Of a stretch of DNA of 64,000 bases, positions 54,169 through 64,000 are shown piece after piece. Both the position numbers and the translations under genes were made by a program. Location of the stretch: the NCBI RefSeq assembly GCF_018881635.1, contig NZ_JACVPY010000002.1, positions 1,681,631 to 1,745,630 of the forward strand, read 5' to 3'. Position 1 is the first letter of the stretch; each line of letters opens with the position of its first letter. Source of the stretch: Polynucleobacter sp. UB-Piko-W3 (GTDB lineage Bacteria; Pseudomonadota; Gammaproteobacteria; Burkholderiales; Burkholderiaceae). The notes under the pieces were generated by a model. It did no database searches, had not been told where the DNA came from, and saw only the letters and a program-made list of their open reading frames with translations.

Positions 54169-57100
54169 ATGAACTATAGCTTCACCGAACGCAAGCGAGT
54201 CCGTAAAAGCTTTGCTAAGCGAGTAAATAACCACCAGGTTCCGTACCTGATCGCAACGCAGCTGGAATCCTACGCTAAATTTTTACAGGCTGATAAGCCG
54301 GCAATGTCTCGTCTTACTGAGGGACTTCAAGCCGCCTTTACATCAGCATTCCCAATTGTGTCTAACAACGGCTATGCACGTATGGAATACGTGTCTTACC
54401 AGTTATCACAGCCACCGTTTGACGTAAAAGAATGTCAACAACGTGGTTACACCTACCACTCTGCCTTACGCGCAAAAGTTCGCTTGATTATTTATGATCG
54501 CGAAGCACCTACTAAGGTTAAAGAGGTAAAAGAAAGCGAAGTCTACATGGGTGAAATTCCACTCATGACAGAAAACGGCTCTTTTGTAATTAACGGTACT
54601 GAGCGCGTAATTGTTTCTCAGTTGCACCGTTCTCCAGGCGTGTTCTTTGAACACGATAAGGGCAAAACCCACAGCTCAGGTAAGTTGCTGTTCTCAGCAC
54701 GCATTATTCCTTACCGTGGTTCATGGCTTGATTTCGAGTTTGATCCAAAAGATATTCTGTATTTCCGCGTTGACCGTCGTCGCAAGATGCCTGTCACCAT
54801 TTTGCTCAAAGCAATTGGTTTAAATAACGAACAGATTCTTGCAAACTTCTTTAATTTTGATCACTTTGCATTGACTGCTAATGGCGGTTCTATGGAATTT
54901 GTTCCAGAGCGTTTACGTGGTCAGCTGGCCAACTTTGATGTGCTTGATAAGAATGGCGTTGTTGTTATTCAAAAAGACAAGCGAATCAATGCTAAGCATA
55001 TTCGTGAACTCGAAGCTGCTAAGACCAAAACAATCGCTGTGCCAGATGACTATTTGGTTGGTCGTGTGGTTGCACGCAATATTGTTGATCCAGATTCCGG
55101 TGAAATCTTGGCTTACGCTAATGATGAAATCACTGAAGAGTTATTGGCTACATTGCGCGATGCAGGCATCAAGCAATTAGAAACTATTTACACCAATGAT
55201 TTAGATTCTGGCGCGTACATTTCTCAGACATTGCGTACTGATGAAACTGCTGATCAAATGGCGGCTCGTATTGCTATTTATCGCATGATGCGTCCTGGCG
55301 AGCCGCCAACAGAAGATGCTGTTGAGGCATTGTTCCAGCGCTTGTTCTACAGTGAAGATACTTACGACTTATCTCGTGTTGGTCGCATGAAGGTTAATAG
55401 CCGTCTTGGCCGTGCTGAGATGGAAGGCGCAATGGTTCTGTCGAATGAAGATATTCTCGACACCATTAAGTCCCTCGTAGATTTGCGTAACGGTAAGGGT
55501 GAAGTAGACGACATCGATCACTTAGGCAATCGCCGTGTTCGTTGTGTTGGCGAATTGGCTGAAAACCAATTCCGTGCTGGTTTATCACGTGTTGAGCGTG
55601 CGGTTAAAGAGCGTCTCGGTCAAGCCGAAACAGAAAACCTCATGCCGCATGACTTGATTAACAGTAAGCCTATCTCTTCTGCAATTCGTGAATTCTTCGG
55701 TTCTTCGCAGTTGTCTCAGTTTATGGACCAAACTAATCCACTTTCAGAGATCACGCACAAGCGTCGTATTTCTGCACTGGGACCTGGTGGTTTGACCCGT
55801 GAGCGTGCAGGCTTTGAAGTACGCGACGTGCACCCAACCCACTACGGACGTGTTTGCCCAATTGAGACTCCAGAAGGACCAAACATTGGTTTGATCAACT
55901 CACTCGCGTTATTTGCGCGCTTAAATGAGCACGGCTTCCTCGAGACCCCATACCGTAAGGTTTCCAATGGCAAGGTAAGCGATGAAGTGGTTTACCTCTC
56001 TGCGATTGAAGAGGCAAAGTATGTGATTGCTCAGGCGAATGCAACGATCGACAAAAATGGTAAGTTGGCTGATGAGTTAGTTTCTGCTCGTGAAGCTGGT
56101 GAGACCCTGATGGTAAGCCCAGAGCGCATCAATTTTATTGACGTTGCTCCTAGCCAGATCGTTTCTGCTGCTGCTTCACTCGTGCCATTCTTAGAGCACG
56201 ATGATGCAAACCGTGCTTTGATGGGTGCGAACATGCAGCGTCAAGCAGTTCCTTGCTTGCGTCCAGATAAGCCATTGGTTGGTACAGGCTTAGAGCGTAT
56301 TGTTGCTGTTGACTCCGGCACTGTTGTATTGGCTAACCGCGGCGGTATCGTGGATTATGTTGATGCAAACCGTGTGGTGATTCGTGTAAACGATGATGAA
56401 ACTGCAGCTGGTGAAGTGGGTGTGGATATTTATAACCTCATCAAGTACACCCGTTCAAACCAAAACACTAACATCAACCAACGTCCAATCGTAAAGGTTG
56501 GCGATCGCGTTGTTCGCGGTGACGTTGTTGCCGATGGCGCATCTACCGACTTAGGTGAGTTGGCTTTGGGTCAAAACATGACCGTGGCATTTATGCCATG
56601 GAATGGTTACAACTTCGAAGATTCAATCTTGATCTCTGAGAAGGTTGTTGCTGACGATCGTTACACCTCTATTCACATTGAAGAGTTGTCGGTTGTTGCG
56701 CGTGACACCAAGCTTGGTTCAGAAGAAATTACTCGCGATATTTCCAATTTGGCAGAGTCACAACTCTCCCGTTTGGATGAGAGCGGTATTGTTTATATCG
56801 GTGCTGAAGTTGAAGCCGGCGACGTATTGGTTGGTAAGGTAACTCCAAAGGGCGAGACTACTCTCACTCCTGAAGAGAAGCTCCTCCGTGCGATCTTCGG
56901 TGAAAAAGCATCTGACGTAAAAGACACTTCTTTGCGCGTTCCCTCAGGAATGATTGGTACCGTTATTGACGTTCAAGTCTTCACCCGCGAAGGTATTGAG
57001 CGCGATGCACGTGCACAAGCCATTATTCAAGAAGAGTTACAACGCTATCGTTTGGACTTAAATGACCAATTGCGCATTGTTGAGGGCGATGCCTTCATGC

Positions 57101-58269
57101 GCTTAGAAAAGCTGTTGGTTGGCAAGGTTGTTAACGGCGGCCCTAAGAAATTAGCTAAAGGCAGCAAGATCGACAAAGACTACCTTGCTGATTTAGATAA
57201 ATACCATTGGTTTGATATTCGTCCAGCAGATGATGATGTTGCTTCTCAAGTTGAAGCAATTAAATCTTCTATTGAAGCCAAGCGTAAGCAGTTTGATGAA
57301 GCTTTTGAAGAGAAGCGTACGAAGCTTACCCAGGGCGATGATTTACAGCCTGGCGTAACCAAGATGGTTAAGGTGTACTTGGCAGTTAAGCGTCGCTTGC
57401 AGCCTGGTGACAAGATGGCCGGTCGTCACGGTAATAAGGGTGTGGTTTCTAAAATCGCCCCTGCAGAAGACATGCCATTTATGGCTGACGGACGCCCTGT
57501 AGACATCGTCTTGAACCCACTGGGTGTTCCTTCCCGTATGAACGTTGGTCAGATTTTGGAAACCCACTTAGGTTGGGCTGCTCAAGGTATTGGTAAGCGT
57601 ATCGACGAGATGGTTCGTGAGCACGCTAAGCAAACTGAATTACGTAAGTTCTTCAGGCAGCTTTACAACGAAACTGGTCGTATCGAAGATATCGACAACT
57701 TTACTGATGAGCAGATCAATGTTTTGGCCGAGAATCTCCGCCAAGGCTTGCCATTTGCAACGCCAGTATTTGACGGTGCTACTGAGTCAGAAATCAGCAG
57801 AATGCTCGAGTTGGCGTATCCGGAGGATGTTGCTAAATCCTTGAAGATGACCCCATCACGTCAGCAAATGATTCTGTGTGACGGTCGAACTGGCGATCAG
57901 TTTGAGCGTCCAGTCACAGTCGGCGTCATGCATGTCTTGAAACTCCACCATTTGGTCGATGACAAGATGCACGCACGTTCAACCGGACCTTACTCATTAG
58001 TAACGCAGCAGCCATTGGGTGGTAAAGCCCAGTTTGGTGGTCAGCGCTTTGGTGAGATGGAAGTTTGGGCCCTCGAAGCATACGGCGCTTCATACGTTTT
58101 GCAGGAAATGCTGACAGTGAAGTCCGATGACGTCGCAGGCCGCACCAAGGTTTACGAAAACATCGTCAAGGGCGAGCACACGATTGATGCTGGCATGCCC
58201 GAATCCTTCAACGTGCTGGTAAAAGAAATCCGTTCGTTGGGTATTGACATTGACATGGAGCGCAACTGA
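54169..58269 (+). CDS. rpoB: RNA polymerase subunit beta
   Basis: A 1366-residue beta subunit from ATG 54169 ([18 protein letters not shown]). The frame is open upstream to 54112, but that part lacks homology, and GGAGA precedes the chosen ATG. The rifampicin-region sequence is [25 protein letters not shown] with no known resistance change that I can see. Ends two bases before rpoC. Confidence 0.98.
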   Translation: MNYSFTERKRVRKSFAKRVNNHQVPYLIATQLESYAKFLQADKPAMSRLTEGLQAAFTSAFPIVSNNGYARMEYVSYQLSQPPFDVKECQQRGYTYHSALRAKVRLIIYDREAPTKVKEVKESEVYMGEIPLMTENGSFVINGTERVIVSQLHRSPGVFFEHDKGKTHSSGKLLFSARIIPYRGSWLDFEFDPKDILYFRVDRRRKMPVTILLKAIGLNNEQILANFFNFDHFALTANGGSMEFVPERLRGQLANFDVLDKNGVVVIQKDKRINAKHIRELEAAKTKTIAVPDDYLVGRVVARNIVDPDSGEILAYANDEITEELLATLRDAGIKQLETIYTNDLDSGAYISQTLRTDETADQMAARIAIYRMMRPGEPPTEDAVEALFQRLFYSEDTYDLSRVGRMKVNSRLGRAEMEGAMVLSNEDILDTIKSLVDLRNGKGEVDDIDHLGNRRVRCVGELAENQFRAGLSRVERAVKERLGQAETENLMPHDLINSKPISSAIREFFGSSQLSQFMDQTNPLSEITHKRRISALGPGGLTRERAGFEVRDVHPTHYGRVCPIETPEGPNIGLINSLALFARLNEHGFLETPYRKVSNGKVSDEVVYLSAIEEAKYVIAQANATIDKNGKLADELVSAREAGETLMVSPERINFIDVAPSQIVSAAASLVPFLEHDDANRALMGANMQRQAVPCLRPDKPLVGTGLERIVAVDSGTVVLANRGGIVDYVDANRVVIRVNDDETAAGEVGVDIYNLIKYTRSNQNTNINQRPIVKVGDRVVRGDVVADGASTDLGELALGQNMTVAFMPWNGYNFEDSILISEKVVADDRYTSIHIEELSVVARDTKLGSEEITRDISNLAESQLSRLDESGIVYIGAEVEAGDVLVGKVTPKGETTLTPEEKLLRAIFGEKASDVKDTSLRVPSGMIGTVIDVQVFTREGIERDARAQAIIQEELQRYRLDLNDQLRIVEGDAFMRLEKLLVGKVVNGGPKKLAKGSKIDKDYLADLDKYHWFDIRPADDDVASQVEAIKSSIEAKRKQFDEAFEEKRTKLTQGDDLQPGVTKMVKVYLAVKRRLQPGDKMAGRHGNKGVVSKIAPAEDMPFMADGRPVDIVLNPLGVPSRMNVGQILETHLGWAAQGIGKRIDEMVREHAKQTELRKFFRQLYNETGRIEDIDNFTDEQINVLAENLRQGLPFATPVFDGATESEISRMLELAYPEDVAKSLKMTPSRQQMILCDGRTGDQFERPVTVGVMHVLKLHHLVDDKMHARSTGPYSLVTQQPLGGKAQFGGQRFGEMEVWALEAYGASYVLQEMLTVKSDDVAGRTKVYENIVKGEHTIDAGMPESFNVLVKEIRSLGIDIDMERN

Positions 58270-58270
58270 T

Positions 58271-61200
58271 ATGAAAGCATTGCTCGATTTATTTAAGCAA
58301 ACGCAGGGTGATGAGCAGTTTGATGTCATCAAGATTGGCCTTGCATCTCCTGAGAAAATTCGCTCATGGTCGTTTGGTGAAGTACGCAAACCAGAAACCA
58401 TTAACTATCGGACTTTTAAGCCTGAGCGTGATGGTTTGTTCTGTGCCAAAATTTTTGGACCAACGAAAGACTACGAGTGCTTATGCGGCAAGTACAAGCG
58501 CTTAAAGTTCCGTGGCGTTATTTGTGAGAAGTGCGGTGTTGAAGTTACTCTTGCAAAGGTGCGTCGTGAGCGTATGGGCCACATTGAGTTGGCAGCCCCT
58601 GTAGCGCACATCTGGTTCTTGAAGTCCTTACCATCCCGCTTGGGTATGGTTCTCGATATGACATTGCGTGATATCGAGCGCGTCCTCTACTTTGAAGCAT
58701 ATGTCGTTGTCGATCCTGGTATGACTCCTGAAGGCGCGATGAAGCGTGGTCAGATCATGTCTGAAGATGAGTACATTGCCAAGACTGAAGAGTATGGTGA
58801 CGGTGCGTTTACTGCCATTATGGGTGCCGAAGGTATTCGTGATCTCTTGCGTTCGATTGATATCGATCGTGAAGTAGAGACCATCCGCGCTGAATTGAAA
58901 GCTACTGGTAGCGATGCCAAGATCAAGAAGTACGCCAAGCGCTTAAAAGTGCTCGAGGCGTTCCAGACTTCAGGGATTAAACCTGACTGGATGATCATGG
59001 AAGTATTGCCAGTATTGCCGCCTGAATTGCGCCCATTGGTGCCATTAGATGGCGGTCGCTTTGCTACCTCTGATTTGAACGACCTCTATCGTCGTGTGAT
59101 CAACCGTAACAACCGCCTCAAGCGTTTGTTAGAGTTGCGCGCGCCAGAGATCATCGTTCGTAACGAAAAACGCATGTTGCAAGAAGCGGTTGACTCATTG
59201 CTCGATAACGGTCGTCGCGGTAAGGCTATGACTGGCGCTAACAAGCGTCCTCTCAAGTCCTTGGCTGAGATGATTAAAGGTAAGAGCGGTCGTTTCCGTC
59301 AAAACTTGTTGGGTAAACGCGTTGACTACTCTGGTCGTTCAGTCATCGTGGTTGGCCCTACATTGAAATTGCATCAGTGCGGCTTACCAAAATTGATGGC
59401 TTTGGAATTATTCAAGCCATTTATTTTCAACAAGCTTGAAACTTTAGGAATTGCAACCACGATTAAGGCTGCGAAGAAAGAAGTTGAAAGTCAGACTCCA
59501 ATCGTTTGGGACATTCTCGAAGAAGTGATTCGTGAACATCCAATTATGCTCAACCGTGCGCCTACATTGCATCGTCTCGGTATTCAGGCTTTCGAGCCAA
59601 TGCTGATTGAAGGCAAAGCAATCCAATTGCACCCATTAGTCTGCGCAGCATTTAACGCTGACTTTGACGGTGACCAAATGGCGGTTCACGTTCCTTTGTC
59701 GCTCGAAGCGCAAATGGAAGCACGTACATTGATGTTGGCCTCGAATAACGTGCTGTTCCCAGCTAACGGAGAGCCATCTATCGTTCCTTCACAGGACGTG
59801 GTGTTGGGTCTGTACTACGCTACCCGCGATAAGATTAACGGTAAAGGCGAAGGCATGGTTTTCGCCAACATTACTGAAGTAGTGCGCGCATACGAAGCCG
59901 GCCAGGTTGAATTGGCCTCACGCGTTGCTGTGCGTATTACTGAGTTTGAGATTGTGGATAAGAAGGCAGAGGGCGATGCCCGTTTTGCTGAAAAAACCAA
60001 GATCTACCAAACTTCAGTTGGCCGTGCAATCTTGTCTGAGATTTTGCCTAAAGGCATGTCTTTCGAGGAAATCAATAAGCCTTTGAAGAAAAAAGAAATC
60101 TCACGCTTGATCAATACTTCATTCCGTAAGTGCGGCTTGCGCGAGACAGTCATTTTTGCTGACCGTCTCTTGCAGTCTGGTTTCCGCTTAGCGACTAATG
60201 CGGGCATCTCAGTTGCAATCGACGATATGCTGATTCCTAGCTCAAAAGAGCGCATCATCTCTGAAGCTTCTAATAAGGTTAAGGAATATGACAAGCAGTT
60301 CATGTCAGGTCTTGTAACCAATCAAGAGCGTTATAACAACGTGGTTGATATTTGGGGCGCCGCAGGCGACCAAGTTGGTAAGGCGATGATGGATGAGTTA
60401 TCACACGTAGATGTACTCGACCGCAATGGTAAGTCTGTACGCCAAGAATCCTTTAACTCCATCTATATGATGGCGGATTCTGGCGCACGTGGATCTGCAG
60501 CGCAGATTCGTCAGTTGGCTGGTATGCGTGGTTTGATGGCGAAGCCTGATGGCTCCATTATTGAGACCCCAATTACTGCGAACTTCCGTGAAGGCTTGAA
60601 CGTATTGCAATACTTCATTTCTACTCACGGTGCTCGTAAAGGCTTGGCTGACACTGCGTTAAAGACAGCGAACTCTGGTTACTTGACACGTCGTTTGTGC
60701 GACGTTACTCAAGACCTCGTAGTGATCGAAGATGATTGCGGCGCAACTTCTGGCGTCACTATGAAAGCTCTTGTTGAAGGCGGCGAAATTATCGAAGCAT
60801 TGCGCGACCGTATTTTGGGTCGTGTATGTATCGGTGACATCGTTCACCCTGACACACAAGAAGTCATTGTTCCTAACGACACATTACTCGATGAAGATCA
60901 CGTTGATCAAATCGTGGCATTGGGTATCGATGAAGTTAAAGTTCGTACAGTGTTGTCTTGCTTAACTCGTTTCGGCTTGTGCGCTAAGTGCTACGGACGT
61001 GATTTAGGTCGCGGTGGTTTGGTAAACGTTGGTGAAGCAGTAGGCGTTATCGCTGCTCAGTCCATCGGTGAGCCAGGTACACAGTTGACTATGCGTACTT
61101 TCCACATCGGTGGTGCGGCATCACGTGCATTGGTTGCAAGTAATATTGAAGCCAAATCTAACGGTGCTTTGAAGTTCTCAGGCACGATGCGTGTTGTGAA

Positions 61201-62533
61201 GAACGCGAAGGGTGAGCAGATCGTGATTTCACGTTCTGGCGAAGCCTTGATCGTTGATGACAATGGTCGCGAGCGCGAGCGTCATAAAGTGCCTTATGGT
61301 GCAACTCTCTTGTTAAAAGAAGATGCAGCAGTCAAGGCCGGAGCAAGCTTGGCGACCTGGGATCCATTAACACGCCCGATTATTTCTGAGTACGCTGGTA
61401 TCGCTCGCTTCGACAACGTTGAAGAGGGCGTAACCGTTGCTAAGCAGGTTGACGAAGTTACTGGTCTTTCCACTTTGGTGGTAATTGACGGTAAGCGCCG
61501 TAGTGCTGCTAGCAAGGGTGTTCGCCCATTCATTAACTTGATGGATAGCAAAGGCGAAGAAGTATTGATCGCCGGTACTGATCATCCAGTAAACATCGGC
61601 CTGCAAGTTGGCGCTTTGATTACTGTTAAGGATGGTCAGAAGGTCGAAGTTGGTGAAGTATTAGCGCGTATTCCAATCGAATCACAGAAGACTCGCGACA
61701 TTACTGGTGGCTTGCCACGCGTTGCAGAATTGTTCGAAGCACGTTCACCAAAAGATGCGGCTGTATTGGCGAAAGTTACTGGAACAGTCTCCTTCGGTAA
61801 AGAAACCAAAGGTAAACAACGTTTGGTGATTACTGATATGGACGGCGAAGCCAATGAGTTCTTAATTCCTAAAGAGAAGCAAGTTCTCGTTCATGACGGT
61901 CAAGTTGTGAATAAGGGCGAGATGATTGTGGAAGGCCCTGCCGATCCACACGACATCTTGACGCTAAGAGGTATTGAGGAGTTGGCTATCTACATCGTTG
62001 ATGAAGTTCAAGACGTTTACCGTTTGCAAGGCGTGAAGATTAATGACAAGCACATTGAAGTCATCGTGCGTCAAATGCTACGTCGCGTGCAAATTACTGA
62101 TGGTGGCGATACCGCTTACATCACTGGTGAGCAAGTTGAGCGTTCGAAACTCTACGATGCGAACGATTTAGTGATTGCTGAAGGTAAGCGCCCAGCGCAG
62201 TTTGAGAACGTATTGCTGGGTATTACTAAGGCGTCCTTGTCGACAGATAGCTTCATTTCAGCGGCTTCTTTCCAAGAAACTACCCGTGTATTGACCGAGG
62301 CCGCCATTATGGGCAAGACCGATACACTCCGTGGACTCAAGGAAAACGTCATTATTGGTCGCCTGATTCCTGCGGGTACCGGCTTGTCTTATCGCCGTGC
62401 ACGCAAGGTCAGAGAGCAATTTGAGCGTGATCGCGCTCAAATGATTGCTGCCGAAGAAGAAGCAATGGCCAATATGCCTGTAGAAATCGAGGCTGAAGTC
62501 GTTGCTCCTGCTGGGGAGGCTGATCCGAGCTAA
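58271..62533 (+). CDS. rpoC: RNA polymerase subunit beta'
   Basis: A 1420-residue subunit from ATG 58271 ([12 protein letters not shown]). The N-terminal zinc finger (CLCG...CEKC) and the catalytic motif [12 protein letters not shown] (about residue 461) are visible, as is the second zinc site (CGATSG...CAKCYGRDL). An upstream in-frame start would overlap rpoB and adds no homology. Followed by an intrinsic terminator. Confidence 0.98.
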   Translation: MKALLDLFKQTQGDEQFDVIKIGLASPEKIRSWSFGEVRKPETINYRTFKPERDGLFCAKIFGPTKDYECLCGKYKRLKFRGVICEKCGVEVTLAKVRRERMGHIELAAPVAHIWFLKSLPSRLGMVLDMTLRDIERVLYFEAYVVVDPGMTPEGAMKRGQIMSEDEYIAKTEEYGDGAFTAIMGAEGIRDLLRSIDIDREVETIRAELKATGSDAKIKKYAKRLKVLEAFQTSGIKPDWMIMEVLPVLPPELRPLVPLDGGRFATSDLNDLYRRVINRNNRLKRLLELRAPEIIVRNEKRMLQEAVDSLLDNGRRGKAMTGANKRPLKSLAEMIKGKSGRFRQNLLGKRVDYSGRSVIVVGPTLKLHQCGLPKLMALELFKPFIFNKLETLGIATTIKAAKKEVESQTPIVWDILEEVIREHPIMLNRAPTLHRLGIQAFEPMLIEGKAIQLHPLVCAAFNADFDGDQMAVHVPLSLEAQMEARTLMLASNNVLFPANGEPSIVPSQDVVLGLYYATRDKINGKGEGMVFANITEVVRAYEAGQVELASRVAVRITEFEIVDKKAEGDARFAEKTKIYQTSVGRAILSEILPKGMSFEEINKPLKKKEISRLINTSFRKCGLRETVIFADRLLQSGFRLATNAGISVAIDDMLIPSSKERIISEASNKVKEYDKQFMSGLVTNQERYNNVVDIWGAAGDQVGKAMMDELSHVDVLDRNGKSVRQESFNSIYMMADSGARGSAAQIRQLAGMRGLMAKPDGSIIETPITANFREGLNVLQYFISTHGARKGLADTALKTANSGYLTRRLCDVTQDLVVIEDDCGATSGVTMKALVEGGEIIEALRDRILGRVCIGDIVHPDTQEVIVPNDTLLDEDHVDQIVALGIDEVKVRTVLSCLTRFGLCAKCYGRDLGRGGLVNVGEAVGVIAAQSIGEPGTQLTMRTFHIGGAASRALVASNIEAKSNGALKFSGTMRVVKNAKGEQIVISRSGEALIVDDNGRERERHKVPYGATLLLKEDAAVKAGASLATWDPLTRPIISEYAGIARFDNVEEGVTVAKQVDEVTGLSTLVVIDGKRRSAASKGVRPFINLMDSKGEEVLIAGTDHPVNIGLQVGALITVKDGQKVEVGEVLARIPIESQKTRDITGGLPRVAELFEARSPKDAAVLAKVTGTVSFGKETKGKQRLVITDMDGEANEFLIPKEKQVLVHDGQVVNKGEMIVEGPADPHDILTLRGIEELAIYIVDEVQDVYRLQGVKINDKHIEVIVRQMLRRVQITDGGDTAYITGEQVERSKLYDANDLVIAEGKRPAQFENVLLGITKASLSTDSFISAASFQETTRVLTEAAIMGKTDTLRGLKENVIIGRLIPAGTGLSYRRARKVREQFERDRAQMIAAEEEAMANMPVEIEAEVVAPAGEADPS

Positions 62534-62543
62534 TTTAGTCATT

Positions 62544-62567
62544 CTGGCCTGAAATGGCCAGTTTTTT
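62544..62567 (+). terminator. Intrinsic terminator after rpoC
   Basis: CTGGCC-TGAAAT-GGCCAG forms a 6-base GC-rich stem followed by six T. It separates the rpoBC unit from the str operon. Confidence 0.85.
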
Positions 62568-62577
62568 CCCCATTTGG

Positions 62578-62606
62578 TTGACGGAAAAGGCTGGCCAAGC
62601 TAGAAT
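62578..62606 (+). promoter_or_regulatory. str operon promoter
   Basis: TTGACG (62578-62583) and TAGAAT (62601-62606), spaced by 17 bases, form a strong sigma-70 promoter 105 bases before rpsL. Confidence 0.85.
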
Positions 62607-62710
62607 GCTGAGTTCTACTGATTCAGAAGAAGGTCTTTTTGACCTAGGAATTATCTAAGTCATTGATTTTCTTGAAGAAAGCAACAAAGAAGTACTAACC
62701 GAGCTATTTT

Positions 62711-63091
62711 ATGCCAACAATTAATCAATTAATACGTAAGCCAAGATCAAGGCTGATCGTTAAAAGCAAAAGCCCTGCACTTGAAAACAGTCCGCAGCGC
62801 CGTGGTGTTTGTACACGTGTGTACACAACCACTCCTAAAAAACCTAACTCTGCGCTGCGTAAAGTAGCCAAAGTTCGCTTAACCAATGGTTTTGAAGTCA
62901 TTTCATACATTGGTGGTGAAGGCCATAACCTCCAGGAACACTCAGTAGTGTTAATCCGCGGTGGTCGTGTAAAGGATTTGCCAGGTGTTCGTTACCACAT
63001 CGTTCGTGGCTCACTTGACTTGCAAGGGGTTAAAGACCGTAAGCAATCACGCTCCAAGTACGGTGCTAAGCGCGCTAAGAAAGCGGCTTAA
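62711..63091 (+). CDS. rpsL: 30S ribosomal protein S12
   Basis: A 126-residue S12 with the functional loops [16 protein letters not shown] and [13 protein letters not shown]. The lysines mutated in streptomycin resistance are present in their wild-type form. First gene of the str operon. Confidence 0.98.
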   Translation: MPTINQLIRKPRSRLIVKSKSPALENSPQRRGVCTRVYTTTPKKPNSALRKVAKVRLTNGFEVISYIGGEGHNLQEHSVVLIRGGRVKDLPGVRYHIVRGSLDLQGVKDRKQSRSKYGAKRAKKAA

Positions 63092-63161
63092 TTTTTAAGA
63101 ATTAAGTAGTTTAAGTTTTTGTAATAAGTCATTTTTTGTCAGACTTAAAAGACAAGTAAGT

Positions 63162-63203
63162 GGTTGTTCCGTCTAGAAATTTTTTCTAGATAGTAGGGCA
63201 ACC
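63162..63203 (+). promoter_or_regulatory. Hairpin in the rpsL-rpsG spacer (possible S7 autoregulation site)
   Basis: GGTTGTTC/GGGCAACC (with G-U pairs) enclose a perfect 8-base stem TCTAGAAA/TTTCTAGA, giving 16 paired positions. In E. coli S7 binds this intercistronic region to repress translation. The spacer here is 162 bases, longer than in E. coli. Confidence 0.5.
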
Positions 63204-63253
63204 GGAGCGGGTGATCTTAATGGGTCATCCCTAACTGAACTGAAGGAATAGTT

Positions 63254-63724
63254 ATGCCACGTCGTCGTGAAGTTCCCAAACGGGAAATTTTGCCGGATCC
63301 AAAATTCGGTAATGTAGAAGTAGCTAAATTTATGAACGTCCTCATGTTGGACGGCAAGAAATCGGTTGCAGAGCGCATTGTTTACGGTGCCTTTGATCAC
63401 ATCGAGAAAAAAGCTAAAAAAGAGCCGCTTGAAATTTTTTCTACAGCCATGGGCAACGTTAAGCCAATGGTTGAAGTGAAGAGCCGTCGTGTTGGCGGTG
63501 CTAACTATCAGGTTCCTGTTGAAGTTCGTCCATCACGTCGTTCTGCTTTAGCTATGCGCTGGGTGCGCGAAGCTGCTAAAAAGCGTGGCGAGAAATCGAT
63601 GGCTCAACGTTTGGCCAATGAATTATTAGAGGCTGCTGAAGGTCGTGGCGGCGCAATGAAGAAGCGTGAAGAAGTTCACCGTATGGCAGAAGCTAACAAA
63701 GCTTTCTCACATTTCCGCTTCTAA
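63254..63724 (+). CDS. rpsG: 30S ribosomal protein S7
   Basis: A 156-residue S7 ([20 protein letters not shown]), normal for the family, which nucleates assembly of the 30S head. An AAGGA site precedes the ATG. fusA follows after 27 bases. Confidence 0.98.
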   Translation: MPRRREVPKREILPDPKFGNVEVAKFMNVLMLDGKKSVAERIVYGAFDHIEKKAKKEPLEIFSTAMGNVKPMVEVKSRRVGGANYQVPVEVRPSRRSALAMRWVREAAKKRGEKSMAQRLANELLEAAEGRGGAMKKREEVHRMAEANKAFSHFRF

Positions 63725-63751
63725 TCCAATAGTTAAGAAAAGGCACCAACA

Positions 63752-64000
63752 GTGGCACGTAAAACCCCCATCGATAAATACCGCAACATTGGTATTTCTG
63801 CGCACATTGACGCAGGTAAGACAACAACTACAGAACGCGTTTTGTTCTATACCGGCGTAAACCACAAAATCGGTGAAGTACATGATGGCGCAGCTACCAT
63901 GGACTGGATGGAGCAAGAGCAAGAGCGTGGCATCACGATTACTTCTGCTGCTACCACCACTTTCTGGAAGGGCATGGCAGGAACAATGCCTGAGCACCGT
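63752..64000 (+). CDS. fusA: Elongation factor G, N-terminal part (cut by window edge)
   Basis: Only the first 83 codons are in the window. The start is GTG 63752 ([19 protein letters not shown]). The P-loop AHIDAGKTT and switch I ([13 protein letters not shown]) identify EF-G, the translocation GTPase. The third gene of the str operon. Confidence 0.96.
   Translation, partial: MARKTPIDKYRNIGISAHIDAGKTTTTERVLFYTGVNHKIGEVHDGAATMDWMEQEQERGITITSAATTTFWKGMAGTMPEHR

Overview
The window is a chromosomal segment around the replication origin of a beta-proteobacterium in Burkholderiales, most likely Polynucleobacter. The 16S rRNA sequence, the beta-type gene set (rpmH-rnpA-yidD-yidC-mnmE facing dnaA-dnaN-gyrB; mnmG-rsmG-parAB-atp) and the compact, moderately AT-rich layout all fit that genus. 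The genus call rests on recognition, not on a search.

Layout. 1-7.6 kb: the left replication arm, mostly on the minus strand: end of topB (plus), mnmC, pckG, mnmE, yidC, yidD, rnpA, rpmH. 7.57-9.49 kb: the origin region, with DnaA-box arrays on both sides of dnaA. 7.8-13.1 kb: dnaA, dnaN, gyrB. 13.1-22.3 kb: a more variable metabolic stretch holding a SET-domain protein, a DUF3717-like protein, a five-gene LIV-type ABC importer, a convergent operon of acyl-CoA dehydrogenase, SDR and APH-like kinase, and a TSUP exporter. 22.4-37.4 kb: mnmG-rsmG-parA-parB with two perfect parS sites, the complete ATP synthase operon (atpIBEFHAGDC), hemE, an origin-like intergenic region, and priA. 37.5-43.1 kb: gcvH, a zinc-ribbon microprotein, a fatty-acid desaturase, tRNA-Arg, a cytochrome-anchor-like small protein, rsmI, diaA-like, dolP-like, cytochrome c and a GNAT. 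43.2-48.7 kb: one rRNA operon (16S, tRNA-Ile, tRNA-Ala, 23S, 5S). 48.7-64 kb: tRNA-Tyr/Gly/Thr, tuf, tRNA-Trp, secE, nusG, rplKAJL, rpoBC, rpsL, rpsG and the start of fusA.

The genes form a replication, segregation, energy and translation core. mnmE, mnmG and a single-domain mnmC, all acting on the tRNA wobble uridine, straddle the origin. DnaA, ParB/parS, a DiaA-like protein and PriA put much of replication control in one 40-kb region. No phage, insertion sequence, CRISPR array or defence island is visible.

The most notable observations are: helically phased DnaA boxes flanking dnaA; a second origin-like region before priA that shares a 15-of-16-base AT-rich element with oriC; a parS site overlapping the predicted mnmG promoter and another inside mnmG; overlapping, mutually exclusive hairpins between rplL and rpoB; a LivF whose Walker A lysine is arginine; and an operon that looks like a split ACAD10/11 or LvaACD-type 4-hydroxyacyl-CoA pathway.
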